From Streptomyces nigrescens (GTDB lineage: Bacteria > Actinomycetota > Actinomycetes > Streptomycetales > Streptomycetaceae), in NCBI GenBank assembly GCA_024349765.1, contig AP026073.1:8060001-8124000 (forward strand): DNA of 64,000 bases, given 5' to 3'. Positions 25,258 through 32,850 of this stretch are shown here, piece after piece (within the stretch, counting starts at the first letter, position 1; every line of letters begins with the position of its first letter). The translations under genes and the position numbers were made by a program. The notes beneath the pieces are model-generated. The model was not told where the DNA came from, did not search any database, and saw nothing but the letters and a program-made list of their open reading frames with translations.

Positions 25258-25752
25258 CTAGCTGCGCTGGCGGACCCGGCGGGCGGTGGGGCCCGGGCCG
25301 GGGGTGGGGGTGCCCAGGGGGCCGGTGGCCAGGTGGGTCAGCAGGCGTAGGAACGTCTCCCGGTCCTCGTCCGGAAGGTCTGCGAGGGCGCGTTCGTGCA
25401 CCGCGTCGACGATCTGCCGGCTGCGCTCGGCGGTGCGTGCGCCCTCCTCCGTGACGGCGATGATCCGGGCCCGGCGGTCGGTGCTGGAGGGGCGGCGCTC
25501 GGCGAGCCCGGCCTTCTCCAGGGCGTCGACGGTCACCACCATCGTGGTCTTGTCCATGTCGCCGATCTCGGCGAGCTGGATCTGGGTGCGTTCCTCCTCC
25601 AGCGCGTGCACCAGGACGCAGTGCATGCGGGCGGTGAGTCCGATCTCGGCGAGCGCCGCCGCCATCTGGGTGCGCAGCACATGGCCGGTGTGGTCCAGCA
25701 GGTAGGAGAGGTCCGGCTGGGTGCGGGCGGGGGGCGGCGACATGGCGGTCAT
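25258..25752 (-). CDS. MarR family transcriptional regulator
   Basis: From ATG 25752 the product has 164 residues (ATG 25743 would give 161). It has the MarR winged helix: LTARMHCVLVHALEEERTQIQLAEIGDMDKTTMVVTVDALEKAGLAERRPSSTDRRARIIAVTEEG is the recognition-helix and wing region. The C-terminal tail is Pro/Gly-rich. The gene is divergent from an EmrB/QacA-type efflux gene, and a symmetric site lies between them. By family logic it represses the pump and itself and is released by a small aromatic or toxic ligand. Confidence 0.9.
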   Translation of the reverse strand: MTAMSPPPARTQPDLSYLLDHTGHVLRTQMAAALAEIGLTARMHCVLVHALEEERTQIQLAEIGDMDKTTMVVTVDALEKAGLAERRPSSTDRRARIIAVTEEGARTAERSRQIVDAVHERALADLPDEDRETFLRLLTHLATGPLGTPTPGPGPTARRVRQRS

Positions 25753-25784
25753 GGCTCCAGCGTAAGCGACGATCGATCCGAGAA

Positions 25785-25808
25785 ATATAGTCTGCAACGG
25801 AACTATCT
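25785..25808. promoter_or_regulatory. MarR-type operator between divergent marR and MFS genes
   Basis: ATATAGT (25785-25791) and ACTATCT (25802-25808) form an inverted repeat with one mismatch and a 10-bp spacer. TATAGT on the plus strand and TATATT on the minus strand inside it are good -10 boxes, so a dimer bound here would block both genes. Confidence 0.65.
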
Positions 25809-25872
25809 GTTACGGTCCCTCTGTCGCGCCGCTCGGCGCGCCTCCCGTACGTACTGCGACAGGAGGGCCACC

Positions 25873-27351
25873 GTGCCCGCGTCCCGTTCCGCCGTGCCCA
25901 TGTCCCGTTCCGTGCCCCCGCGTTCACCGCGCCGCGGCCTCGCCCTCGGCGTCATCGCCGCCGGCACGCTGATGATCGTGCTGGACGGCTCCATCGTCAC
26001 CGTGGCCATGCCGGCCATCCAGCACGACCTCGGGTTCCGCCCCGAGGGCCTGAGCTGGGTCGTCAACGCCTATCTCGTCGCCTTCGGCAGCCTGCTGCTC
26101 CTCGCCGGGCGGCTCGGCGATCTCCTAGGCCGCAAGCGGATGTTCGTCGCCGGCACCGCCGTCTTCACCGGCTCCTCGCTCCTGGCGGGTCTCGCCTCCA
26201 CCCCCGCCGTGCTGCTCGCCGCCCGCTTCCTGCAGGGCGTCGGCAGCGCCATGACGGCGGCCGTCGGCCTCGGCATCCTCGCCACCCTCTACCCCGAGGG
26301 ACGCGAACGGGCCCGCGCCCTCGCGGTGTTCAGCTTCACCGGCGCCGCCGGCGCCTCCATCGGCCAGGTGCTCGGCGGCCTGCTGACCGACGCACTGGGC
26401 TGGCACTGGGTCTTCCTGATCAACCTGCCCATCGGGGCCGCCGTCCTCGCCCTGGCCGGGCCCGCCCTGCCCGCGGGCCCAGGGCCGGGTCTGCGGGCCG
26501 GGGCCGACGCCTGGGGCGCGCTCCTGATCACCGCGGGTCTCATGGCGGCGCTCTACGGCATCGTCAACACCGCGACGTACGGCTGGACTTCGGCGCGCGC
26601 GGCGGTCCCGGCGTCCGTCGGCGCGGCGCTGGTCGTCGGCTTCTTCCTGCGCCAGTCCCGGGCGCGCACCCCGCTGCTGCCGCCGCGCCTGCTGCGCTCG
26701 CGCGCCGTGGTCACGGCCAATCTCGTCCAAATGCTCATGATCGCCGCCCTGTTCGCCTTCCAGGTGCTGGTGGCGCTCTACCTGCAGGGCGTACGCGGCT
26801 ACGACGCGGCCCGTACCGGGCTGGCGATGCTCCCCGCCGCCGTGGCCATCGGCGCCGTCTCGCTGGGCGTCTCGGCCCGGCTGATCGCCCGCTACGGGGA
26901 GCGCGCCGTGCTGCGTACCGCCCTCGTCCCGCTGATCGGCGCCCTCGCCCTGCTCGCCCGGCTGCCCGTGCACGCCTCCTACGTCACCGACCTGCTGCCC
27001 GTGATGCTGCTCGTGGCCGGCTTCGGCCTGGCCCTGCCCGCGCTCACCGGCCTCGGCATGTCCGGCATCGACGGCCAGGACGCCGGACTCGCCTCGGGCC
27101 TGTTCAACACCACCCAGCAGCTCGGCTCGGCGCTCGGCGTCGCGGTGCTGTCCACCCTGGCGGCCGGCCGCACCGACGCCCTCACCCGGCAGGGCAGCCC
27201 CCGCCCCGAAGCCCTCACCGCCGGCTACCACGTCGCCTTCGCCACCGGCGCCGGACTGCTCGTCCTGGCCCTGCTGGCCGCCACGGTCCTGCTGCGGCGG
27301 CCCACGGCGCCGGACATGACCGTGGTGCCGGACGTGGCGGCGGCGGCCTGA
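25873..27351 (+). CDS. MFS multidrug efflux transporter, DHA2 (EmrB/QacA) type
   Basis: The 492-residue product is a 14-helix proton-antiport drug exporter. Helix 1 shows LDGSIVTVAMPAIQHDLG, followed by motif A (AGRLGDLLGRKRMF) and the antiporter motif C region (GAAGASIGQVLGGLLTDALGWHWVFLINLPIG). Helices continue to the C-terminal LVLALLAATVLL. GTG 25873 has AGGAGGG six bases upstream and is clearly better than any codon in the longer open frame. It is divergent from marR with a shared operator, so it is probably induced by its substrates. Confidence 0.93.
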   Translation: MPASRSAVPMSRSVPPRSPRRGLALGVIAAGTLMIVLDGSIVTVAMPAIQHDLGFRPEGLSWVVNAYLVAFGSLLLLAGRLGDLLGRKRMFVAGTAVFTGSSLLAGLASTPAVLLAARFLQGVGSAMTAAVGLGILATLYPEGRERARALAVFSFTGAAGASIGQVLGGLLTDALGWHWVFLINLPIGAAVLALAGPALPAGPGPGLRAGADAWGALLITAGLMAALYGIVNTATYGWTSARAAVPASVGAALVVGFFLRQSRARTPLLPPRLLRSRAVVTANLVQMLMIAALFAFQVLVALYLQGVRGYDAARTGLAMLPAAVAIGAVSLGVSARLIARYGERAVLRTALVPLIGALALLARLPVHASYVTDLLPVMLLVAGFGLALPALTGLGMSGIDGQDAGLASGLFNTTQQLGSALGVAVLSTLAAGRTDALTRQGSPRPEALTAGYHVAFATGAGLLVLALLAATVLLRRPTAPDMTVVPDVAAAA

Positions 27352-27404
27352 ACCGGCACCACACGAACGACCACAAGCCCCCACCCACCGAAACGGAGCG
27401 CCCC

Positions 27405-27863
27405 ATGCCCGGCCCCGCCCCGCGCGTCCTCACCGAGACCGAACTCGACGGCATCCTTCAGGAGCAGCAGTTCGGCGTGCTCGCCAGCGTCCGCAAGACC
27501 GGCCACCCGCACCTCGCCACCGTCCTGTACCGCTGGGACCCGGCGGAGCGGATCGTGCGGATCTCCAGCACGCAGGACCGCCTCAAGCCCCGCCACCTGC
27601 GCGCCGATCCGCACGCCGCCCTGCACGTCAGCCGTGATGTGTGGGCCTACGCGGTCGTCGAGGGCGAGGTCGAGGTGTCGCCCCCCACCACCGTCCCCGG
27701 CGACGCGGTCGGCCGCGAACTGCTCGCCATGGCGGCCGCGGGCGGGGCCCCGCCGGACGAGGAGGCGTTCCTCGCGGAGGCCGTCGCCGAACGGCGCGTC
27801 GTCCTCCGCCTCAAGGCGTCCCGCCTCTACGGCACGGCACTGGACATCGCCGAAGGCTCTTAG
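27405..27863 (+). CDS. PPOX-class F420-dependent enzyme (split beta-barrel)
   Basis: The 152-residue product has the pyridoxamine-5'-phosphate-oxidase-like split barrel used by F420-dependent reductases in actinobacteria. It has LTETELDGILQEQQFGVLASVRKTGHPHLATVLYRWD near the start, then RIVRISSTQDRLKPRHLRADPHAALHV, the usual phosphate/F420 contact region. It lies 53 bases after the MFS gene with CGGAG before the ATG, so it may be co-transcribed and take part in the same detoxification response. The substrate is unknown. FMN or heme use cannot be excluded. Confidence 0.86.
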   Translation: MPGPAPRVLTETELDGILQEQQFGVLASVRKTGHPHLATVLYRWDPAERIVRISSTQDRLKPRHLRADPHAALHVSRDVWAYAVVEGEVEVSPPTTVPGDAVGRELLAMAAAGGAPPDEEAFLAEAVAERRVVLRLKASRLYGTALDIAEGS

Positions 27864-27929
27864 GAGGCAGCGGCTTCCCCGTGTCGCCGGTCAGACCCCG
27901 GCCCCGGCCCCCGCTCCCGTGCGCGCCGG

Positions 27930-28826
27930 TCAGGCCCCCGCCCCCGCCCTCGTGTGCGCCAGGATCGCGGCCGCCAGCGGTCCCTGGACGGCCGGCGGCA
28001 GCGCGTGCCCCATCCCCGGGATCTCGACGACGTGCGCGCCGCCGATGCACTGCGCGAGGTGCTGCGGATGCGGCGGCGGGAACACCGGCTCGGCGGGCGC
28101 CGCGATCACCAGCGTGGGCACCTCGTTCCGCGCCAGCTCCTCCGTACGCAGCATCCCGCTGTTGTCCGCCCGTCCGTGCGCGGTGCCCACCCGGTGGTGC
28201 CCGGTGTGCTCGATGACCCGCCGCTCCAGGGCGTCGTAGTGGTCGGCGTCGAACGGGAGTTGACCACCGGCGAGTACCCGCCAGTGTTCGAGCCGTCGCG
28301 CCACCTCCGCCTCCGGGCCGTGGTCCTCGACCGGGCGGGCCCACATCTCCAGGACCTCGGGCGCGATGCCGGGGAGTTCGCCGACCGGGACGACGGTGCC
28401 GTCCGGCGCGGTGTAGGGGGTGGTGCTGAGAGCCATGGTGCCGATGAGAGTGGCGCCGATCCATCGGTCGGGGTGGTCGGCGAGCACCATCTGGGCCAGC
28501 ATGCCGCCCAATGACATGCCGACGAGATGCGCACGCTCGATGCCCAGCCCGTCCAGGACGGCGATCACGTCGTCCGCGAGATCGGCGATCCGGTACGGCC
28601 GGTCGTCGAATGACCACGTGGAGCGGCCGGTGTCGCGGTGGTCGTAGCGGATCACCCGGTGGTGCTCGGCCAGCGCGTCGACCAGCTCGTCCGGCCAGCC
28701 GACGCCGGTCGCCTGGGCCCCCATGACCAGCAGCAGCGGGGGCGCGTCGGCGGCGCCGCGCTGCTCGGTCCACAGGCGGATGCCGGGGGCGACGTCGAGG
28801 AACTGCTGCACGGTGATGCCCTCCAA
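27930..28826 (-). CDS. Alpha/beta hydrolase
   Basis: The 298-residue product is an alpha/beta-hydrolase. The nucleophile elbow GMSLGG has Ser105, the oxyanion region precedes it (LLLVMGAQATGVGWPDELVDAL), an acidic residue follows strand 7 (PTLVIAAPAEPVFPP has Glu in place of the common Asp), and the catalytic His is in IPGMGHALPP. The motif YDHRDTGRSTW is typical of the haloperoxidase/lactonase-like branch. The substrate is unknown. The 3' end with its stop is copied once downstream. A perfect 17-bp palindrome lies 44 bases upstream of the start. Confidence 0.9.
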   Translation of the reverse strand: MEGITVQQFLDVAPGIRLWTEQRGAADAPPLLLVMGAQATGVGWPDELVDALAEHHRVIRYDHRDTGRSTWSFDDRPYRIADLADDVIAVLDGLGIERAHLVGMSLGGMLAQMVLADHPDRWIGATLIGTMALSTTPYTAPDGTVVPVGELPGIAPEVLEMWARPVEDHGPEAEVARRLEHWRVLAGGQLPFDADHYDALERRVIEHTGHHRVGTAHGRADNSGMLRTEELARNEVPTLVIAAPAEPVFPPPHPQHLAQCIGGAHVVEIPGMGHALPPAVQGPLAAAILAHTRAGAGA

Positions 28827-28869
28827 AAGAGCGGGGCAAGGGGTGGCTCTTCATCCCTTGTCAGTGGAA

Positions 28870-28886
28870 CGAGACGTATCGTCTCG
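28870..28886. promoter_or_regulatory. Perfect palindrome upstream of the hydrolase gene
   Basis: CGAGACG-TAT-CGTCTCG is a perfect inverted repeat with 7-bp arms. On the hydrolase strand its centre supplies an ATACG-type -10, so a bound dimer would block transcription. TetR and GntR dimers use sites of this size. The nearby tetR at 29093 has different sites of its own, so another regulator is likely. Confidence 0.6.
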
Positions 28887-28902
28887 CTGCGCACCCAGGG
28901 CT

Positions 28903-28956
28903 GTCAACTCACCGGTAGTCGTCAACTCGCCGGTAGCCGTCAACTCACCCACAGCG
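28903..28956. repeat. Three 18-bp tandem repeats
   Basis: Three units begin GTCAACTC (A/G)CC and run 28903-28920, 28921-28938 and 28939-28956. The first two continue CGGTAG. They lie in the gap between the hydrolase palindrome and the tetR promoter, and no function is apparent. Confidence 0.8.
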
Positions 28957-29045
28957 GCCGAGAAGACGAGCAGGAAGGAGTGCTTTCAGTGATGCCCAGC
29001 GCATGGCGGGAAGCCGTCGGAGAAGCAGGCCCGGAAGGCGAAGAT

Positions 29046-29068
29046 CGTAAACTTACTTTGCGGTAAAG
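29046..29068. promoter_or_regulatory. TetR operator copy 1, upstream of tetR
   Basis: The site reads CGTAAACTTACTTTGC then GGTAAAG. It contains TTAC-N6-GTAA. A nearly identical site lies at 29890-29912, on the far side of the tetR gene and upstream of the acyl-CoA ligase. Two matched sites flanking a regulator gene strongly suggest autoregulation and control of the ligase. Confidence 0.72.
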
Positions 29069-29092
29069 GGGCGGGGCGGAGGGATATTCAGG

Positions 29093-29797
29093 GTGGGAGC
29101 TGTGAAGAGCAAGCGGGTGCCGAGGGCCGTCCGGGAACAGCAGATGCTCGATGCCGCGGTGCGGACCTTCGCCCGGCGTGGCTACCGAGCGGCGTCGATG
29201 GACGAGATCGCCGAGGTGGCCGGGGTCTCGAAACCGCTGGTCTACCTCTATCTGAACTCGAAGGAAGAGCTGTTCAGCGCGGTGATCCGGCGCGAGGCGG
29301 CGGCGCTGGTGACGGCCGTGACCGCGGCCGTGGAGCCCCGGGCGGCGGCCGACCGCCAGCTGTGGAGCGGCCTGCGCGGCTTCTTCGCGCACACCGCCGA
29401 GCACCCGGACGGCTGGGCCGTGCTCCACCAGCAGGCCCGGACGCACGGCGAGCCGTTCGCACGCGAGGTCGCCGCCATGCGCGCGGAGATCGTCTCCTTC
29501 GTCACGGATCTGATCGGCGTCGCCGCGAAGGAGGCGGGCTGCGCCGGTGAACTGGCCGAACGCGAGGTGGCCGGGCTCGCGCACGCCCTGGTCGGCGCGG
29601 CCGAGTCGCTCGCGGAATGGGCCAACGTCCGTACCGACGAAGGCCCTTCGGGGGAACACGTGCGTCCGACGGCGAAGGACGCCGCGGCCACGATGATGAA
29701 CTTCGCCTGGGCCGGCCTGGGCCGGATGACGACGGGGGAGCGCTGGACGCCGGACGGACCCACGGGCCCGGCGGATCCACCCGGCGCCTACGGGTGA
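29093..29797 (+). CDS. TetR family regulator, FasR-like, next to acyl-CoA ligase
   Basis: The 234-residue product has a TetR N-terminal domain starting KRVPRAVREQQMLDAAVRTFARRGYRAASMDEIAEVAGVSKPLVYLYLNSKEELFSAVI (residues about 7-66). The phrase PRAVREQQMLDAAV is also seen at the start of the mycobacterial lipid regulator FasR, as I recall it. The C-terminal domain is helical and suited to bind a long ligand such as acyl-CoA. GTG 29093 has GGAGGGA eight bases upstream. Matching operators flank the gene, and a long-chain fatty acid-CoA ligase follows, so I infer that it senses acyl-CoA and controls fatty-acid activation. Confidence 0.88.
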   Translation: MGAVKSKRVPRAVREQQMLDAAVRTFARRGYRAASMDEIAEVAGVSKPLVYLYLNSKEELFSAVIRREAAALVTAVTAAVEPRAAADRQLWSGLRGFFAHTAEHPDGWAVLHQQARTHGEPFAREVAAMRAEIVSFVTDLIGVAAKEAGCAGELAEREVAGLAHALVGAAESLAEWANVRTDEGPSGEHVRPTAKDAAATMMNFAWAGLGRMTTGERWTPDGPTGPADPPGAYG

Positions 29798-29889
29798 GCG
29801 CTTCTCGCTCCTGGCTCTACGGCTGCTCCGCCCGCCCCTCACGGGTCGAAGTCCCGGTCAACCGGGCATTGGCCGGCCGGATCTCCTCG

Positions 29890-29912
29890 CGTAAATTTAC
29901 TTCGCAGTAAGG
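29890..29912. promoter_or_regulatory. TetR operator copy 2, upstream of acyl-CoA ligase
   Basis: The site reads CGTAAATTTACTTCGC then AGTAAGG and matches the copy at 29046-29068 at 19 of 23 positions, all four differences being transitions. It lies about 180 bases before the ligase start and is followed by a second GTTAC half-site. Confidence 0.72.
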
Positions 29913-30025
29913 TTACTGCCGGGTCAGGGGATGGAACACGGGGCCCAACTCCGCGATGACACACGGCAGTTGGACCGTGCGGGGCGCGAGACCAGGCGGC
30001 CGGCGCGGTCCCGACCGTGCTGCAG

Positions 30026-30077
30026 CACTCCACCGGAGAGTCCGCGCTCCACAGGAGAGATGCACTCCACAGGAGAA
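30026..30077. repeat. Three CTCCAC(C/A)GGAGA repeats before the ligase start
   Basis: Units at 30028-30040, 30047-30059 and 30065-30077 each contain CTCC and GGAG, which can pair with each other. Each also offers an AGGAG-like ribosome site. A fourth AGGAG (30081-30085) is the real Shine-Dalgarno of the ligase. Several decoy ribosome sites or small competing hairpins therefore precede the gene. Confidence 0.75.
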
Positions 30078-30091
30078 ACGAGGAGCCGCTC

Positions 30092-32029
30092 GTGTCCAGC
30101 CAGGAAAGTGCACCCGCCCGTACAGCCCCCGGAACCACCCAGGAGCCCCCCACCCCCGTCGAGCCCCACAAGGCGACCCTGCCCGACGGCACCGTCCGCG
30201 AGGTCTTCGTCCCCCCGCTCGTCCCGCCCACGACCCACGGCTCGCTCGGCGACCTGCCCTTCGCCAACGCCGCCGAGGCCCCCGCCGACGTCGTCCTGGC
30301 CCGCAAACAGCCCAGCGGCGCCTGGCGCGACATCACCGCCGCCGAATTCGCCGCCGAGGTCCGCGCCGTCGCCAAGGGCCTGATCGCCCACGGCCTGAAC
30401 CCCGGCGACCGGCTCGCCATCATGGCCCGCACCACCTACGAGTGGACCCTCCTCGACTTCGCCGCCTGGGCCGCCGGCCTGGTCACCGTCCCCCTCTACC
30501 CGACCTCCTCCGCCCACCAGGCGGAATGGATCCTGCACGACTCCGGCGCCCGCGCCTGCGTCGTCGAGGACGTCGACGAAACCCGCCTGATCAGCGGCGT
30601 CCGCGGCCGGCTGCCCGCCCTCGACCACCTCTGGCAGTTCAACACCGGCGCCGTCGCCCAACTCGTCTCCGCCGGCCGCGACCTCCCCGACGAGGCCGTC
30701 GACGCGCGCCGCGCCGCCACCGGCCCGCACGCCCTCGCCACCCTCATCTACACCTCCGGCACCACCGGCCGCCCCAAGGGCTGCGCCCTCACCCACGGCA
30801 ACTTCTTCGCCGAGGTCGACAACGCCGTCGAACTCCTCCACCCCGTCTTCCGATCCGTCAGCCGGGAACCCGCCTCCACCCTCCTCTTCCTCCCCCTCTC
30901 CCACGTCTTCGGCCGGATGGTCGCGGTCGGCTGCCTCCGCGCCCGGGTCCGCCTCGGCCACGCCCCCAGCATCCAGACCGACGACCTCCTCGCCGACCTC
31001 GCCGGCTTCCGCCCGACCTTCCTCCTCGCCATCCCCTACGTCCTGGAGAAGGTCTTCAACACCGGCCGCGCCACCGCCGAGAAGATGGGCCGCGCCGCCT
31101 CCTTCGACCGCGCCGCCCGCATCGCCCGCGCCTACGGCGAGGCCGTCGAGGCGAAAGAACACGGGAAGGGCCCCGGCCCGGGCGTCGCCCTCAAAGCCGC
31201 CCGCAAGCTCTACGACCCCCTCGTCTACCGCCGCATCCGCGCCGCCCTCGGCGGCAGGGTCCGCCACGCGATCTGCGGCGGCTCCCCCCTCGGGCACCGC
31301 CTCGCCGCCTTCTACTCCGGCGCCGGCATCGAGATCTTCGAGGGCTACGGCCTGACGGAGACCACCGCCGCCGCCACCGTCACCCCGCCGCTGCGCCCCC
31401 GCATCGGCACCGTCGGCTGGCCGCTCCCCGGCACCGCCGTCCGGATCGCCGACGACGGCGAGATCCTCCTCCACGGCGGCCACGTCTTCGCCGGCTACTG
31501 GGACGCCGCCCTCGGCGCCGCCCGCCCCGCCACCGACGCCGACGGCTGGCTGCCCACCGGCGACCTGGGCGCCCTCGACGCGGACGGCTACCTCACCATC
31601 ACCGGACGCAAGAAGGAGATCATCGTGACCACGGGCGGCAAGAACGTCGCCCCCGCACCCCTGGAGGACCGCCTCCGCAGCCACCCCCTCGTAGGGCAGT
31701 GCATGGTCATCGGCGACAACCGCCCCTACGTCACCGCCCTGCTCACCCTCGAACCGGACGGCCTCGCCCACTGGCGCCAGATGCACAAGAAGGCGGACGT
31801 CCCGCTCGCGGACCTGATCCACGACGAACGGCTCCTCGCCGACCTCCAGCGCGCCGTCGACGACGCCAACGCGCTCGTCTCCCGCGCCGAGTCCATCCGC
31901 CGCTTCGCGGTGCTCCCGGCGGAATTCAGCGAACAGACCGGGCATCTCACCCCCTCCCTGAAGCTGCGGCGCTCCGCCGTGGCGCGAGATTTCGCCAAAG
32001 ACATAGAAGCCCTTTACGAAAGGACGTGA
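30092..32029 (+). CDS. fadD: Long-chain fatty acid--CoA ligase (AMP-forming)
   Basis: The 645-residue protein activates fatty acids to acyl-CoA through an acyl-adenylate. The AMP-binding P-loop is YTSGTTGRPKG (residues 220-230). The A5-type motif is GYGLTETTAAATV near 418, the hinge-side motif GWLPTGDLGALDADGYL, and the C-terminal lysine segment TGRKKEIIVTTGGKNVAP. It belongs to the long-chain (FadD15/FACS) branch, with a helical insert at SFDRAARIARAYGEAVEAKEHGKG. GTG 30092 has AGGAG six bases upstream. An operator shared with the upstream tetR lies in its promoter region, and a hairpin with a short T-run ends it. Confidence 0.94.
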   Translation: MSSQESAPARTAPGTTQEPPTPVEPHKATLPDGTVREVFVPPLVPPTTHGSLGDLPFANAAEAPADVVLARKQPSGAWRDITAAEFAAEVRAVAKGLIAHGLNPGDRLAIMARTTYEWTLLDFAAWAAGLVTVPLYPTSSAHQAEWILHDSGARACVVEDVDETRLISGVRGRLPALDHLWQFNTGAVAQLVSAGRDLPDEAVDARRAATGPHALATLIYTSGTTGRPKGCALTHGNFFAEVDNAVELLHPVFRSVSREPASTLLFLPLSHVFGRMVAVGCLRARVRLGHAPSIQTDDLLADLAGFRPTFLLAIPYVLEKVFNTGRATAEKMGRAASFDRAARIARAYGEAVEAKEHGKGPGPGVALKAARKLYDPLVYRRIRAALGGRVRHAICGGSPLGHRLAAFYSGAGIEIFEGYGLTETTAAATVTPPLRPRIGTVGWPLPGTAVRIADDGEILLHGGHVFAGYWDAALGAARPATDADGWLPTGDLGALDADGYLTITGRKKEIIVTTGGKNVAPAPLEDRLRSHPLVGQCMVIGDNRPYVTALLTLEPDGLAHWRQMHKKADVPLADLIHDERLLADLQRAVDDANALVSRAESIRRFAVLPAEFSEQTGHLTPSLKLRRSAVARDFAKDIEALYERT

Positions 32030-32070
32030 CCCCCCTCTGGAGCCAGGGCCGTCCGCGCGTCAAACTGGAA

Positions 32071-32105
32071 CCCCGTGTCACCTCTGTGGGGGAGGTGGCA
32101 CGGGG
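32071..32105 (+). terminator. Terminator after fadD
   Basis: CCCCGTGTCACCTC (32071-32084) pairs with GAGGTGGCACGGGG (32092-32105) with one mismatch, and CTTT follows. It lies 40 bases after the ligase stop and before the convergent ATPase-domain gene. Confidence 0.8.
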
Positions 32106-32126
32106 CTTTGCGCTGCCCGGGCCCGG

Positions 32127-32513
32127 CTAGACGCCGAATCCGCCGACCTCGCACCAGACGGTCTTCCGGTCCGCCCCCTGCCGTACGCCCCACCGCACCG
32201 CGACCGCGTCCAGCAGCGCCATGCCCCGCCCCGCCTCCTCGTCCGCCGCCGCCCGCACCAGCACCGGCAGCGCCCGCGGATCGGGATCGGTCACCTCGAC
32301 GCGGGTACGGCCCCCGGCCGCGCCCCTGATGTGCACGGTCACCGGCGTGCCCTCCCCGAGGTGCCGGATCACATTGCCGACTATCTCGCTCACGCACAGC
32401 TGCACGTCCGCACACGGCCCGCCCAGATGCGCACGCACCGCCCGCCGCAGCCCCGGCACCTCCTTCGGCACGGCGAGCAGGTCGAGGGTGAGCGGCCCGC
32501 CCGGCGCTCTCAC
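32127..32513 (-). CDS. HATPase_c anti-sigma-like ATP-binding protein
   Basis: The 128-residue product is a stand-alone GHKL ATP-binding domain of the SpoIIAB/RsbW type common in Streptomyces. The N box is visible as LCVSEIVGNVIRHLGEGT, followed by G-box-like RVEVTDPDPRALP and EEAGRGMALLDAVAVRWGV. Such proteins may act as anti-sigma factors, or in the WhiJ-type regulatory clusters. It overlaps the next gene upstream by four bases (GTGA), so the two are co-translated. A WhiJ-like regulator and DUF397 protein are divergent from this pair. Confidence 0.88.
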   Translation of the reverse strand: MRAPGGPLTLDLLAVPKEVPGLRRAVRAHLGGPCADVQLCVSEIVGNVIRHLGEGTPVTVHIRGAAGGRTRVEVTDPDPRALPVLVRAAADEEAGRGMALLDAVAVRWGVRQGADRKTVWCEVGGFGV

Positions 32514-32719
32514 CGCGCGGCCGCCTTCCGCAGCGCCTCGGCGAGCCGGCGGGCGGTCTCCGTGTTGCAGTTACCGAGCGCCACGAGCGGCAGCGCGTAA
32601 CTGCCCGCGAGCCCCGGCAGATCGACGCCGAGCGACGGCAACGTGATGTCGTTGGCCCGCAGCGCGCTCCGCAGCAGCTCGGTGCAGTCATGGACCTCGT
32701 CGTGGAGGTGGCTGGGCAT
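32510..32719 (-). CDS. Small protein of a WhiJ-type cluster, function unknown
   Basis: The 69-residue product begins MPSHLHDEVHDCTELLRSAL and ends ETARRLAEALRKAAAR. It is helical, with one short conserved-looking strand (SYALPLVALGNCN). No membrane segment or known catalytic motif is visible. It is the first gene of a two-gene unit with the ATP-binding protein and is divergent from the XRE/DUF5753 gene 130 bp away. In Streptomyces, similar small proteins accompany such clusters, so I read it as a partner of the regulator system. Confidence 0.78.
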   Translation of the reverse strand: MPSHLHDEVHDCTELLRSALRANDITLPSLGVDLPGLAGSYALPLVALGNCNTETARRLAEALRKAAAR

Positions 32720-32850
32720 GGGGGTACGCCTTCCTGGTCAGGCCCTTGAGGCCGGGTGCGGATGGTGACGAACACCTCACAGAGTGCCGTCACGCGGCGT
32801 AGCGTTGAAGGGGTTCGGACCCCACTGCGCGAACCGTGGAACGGTGAACC

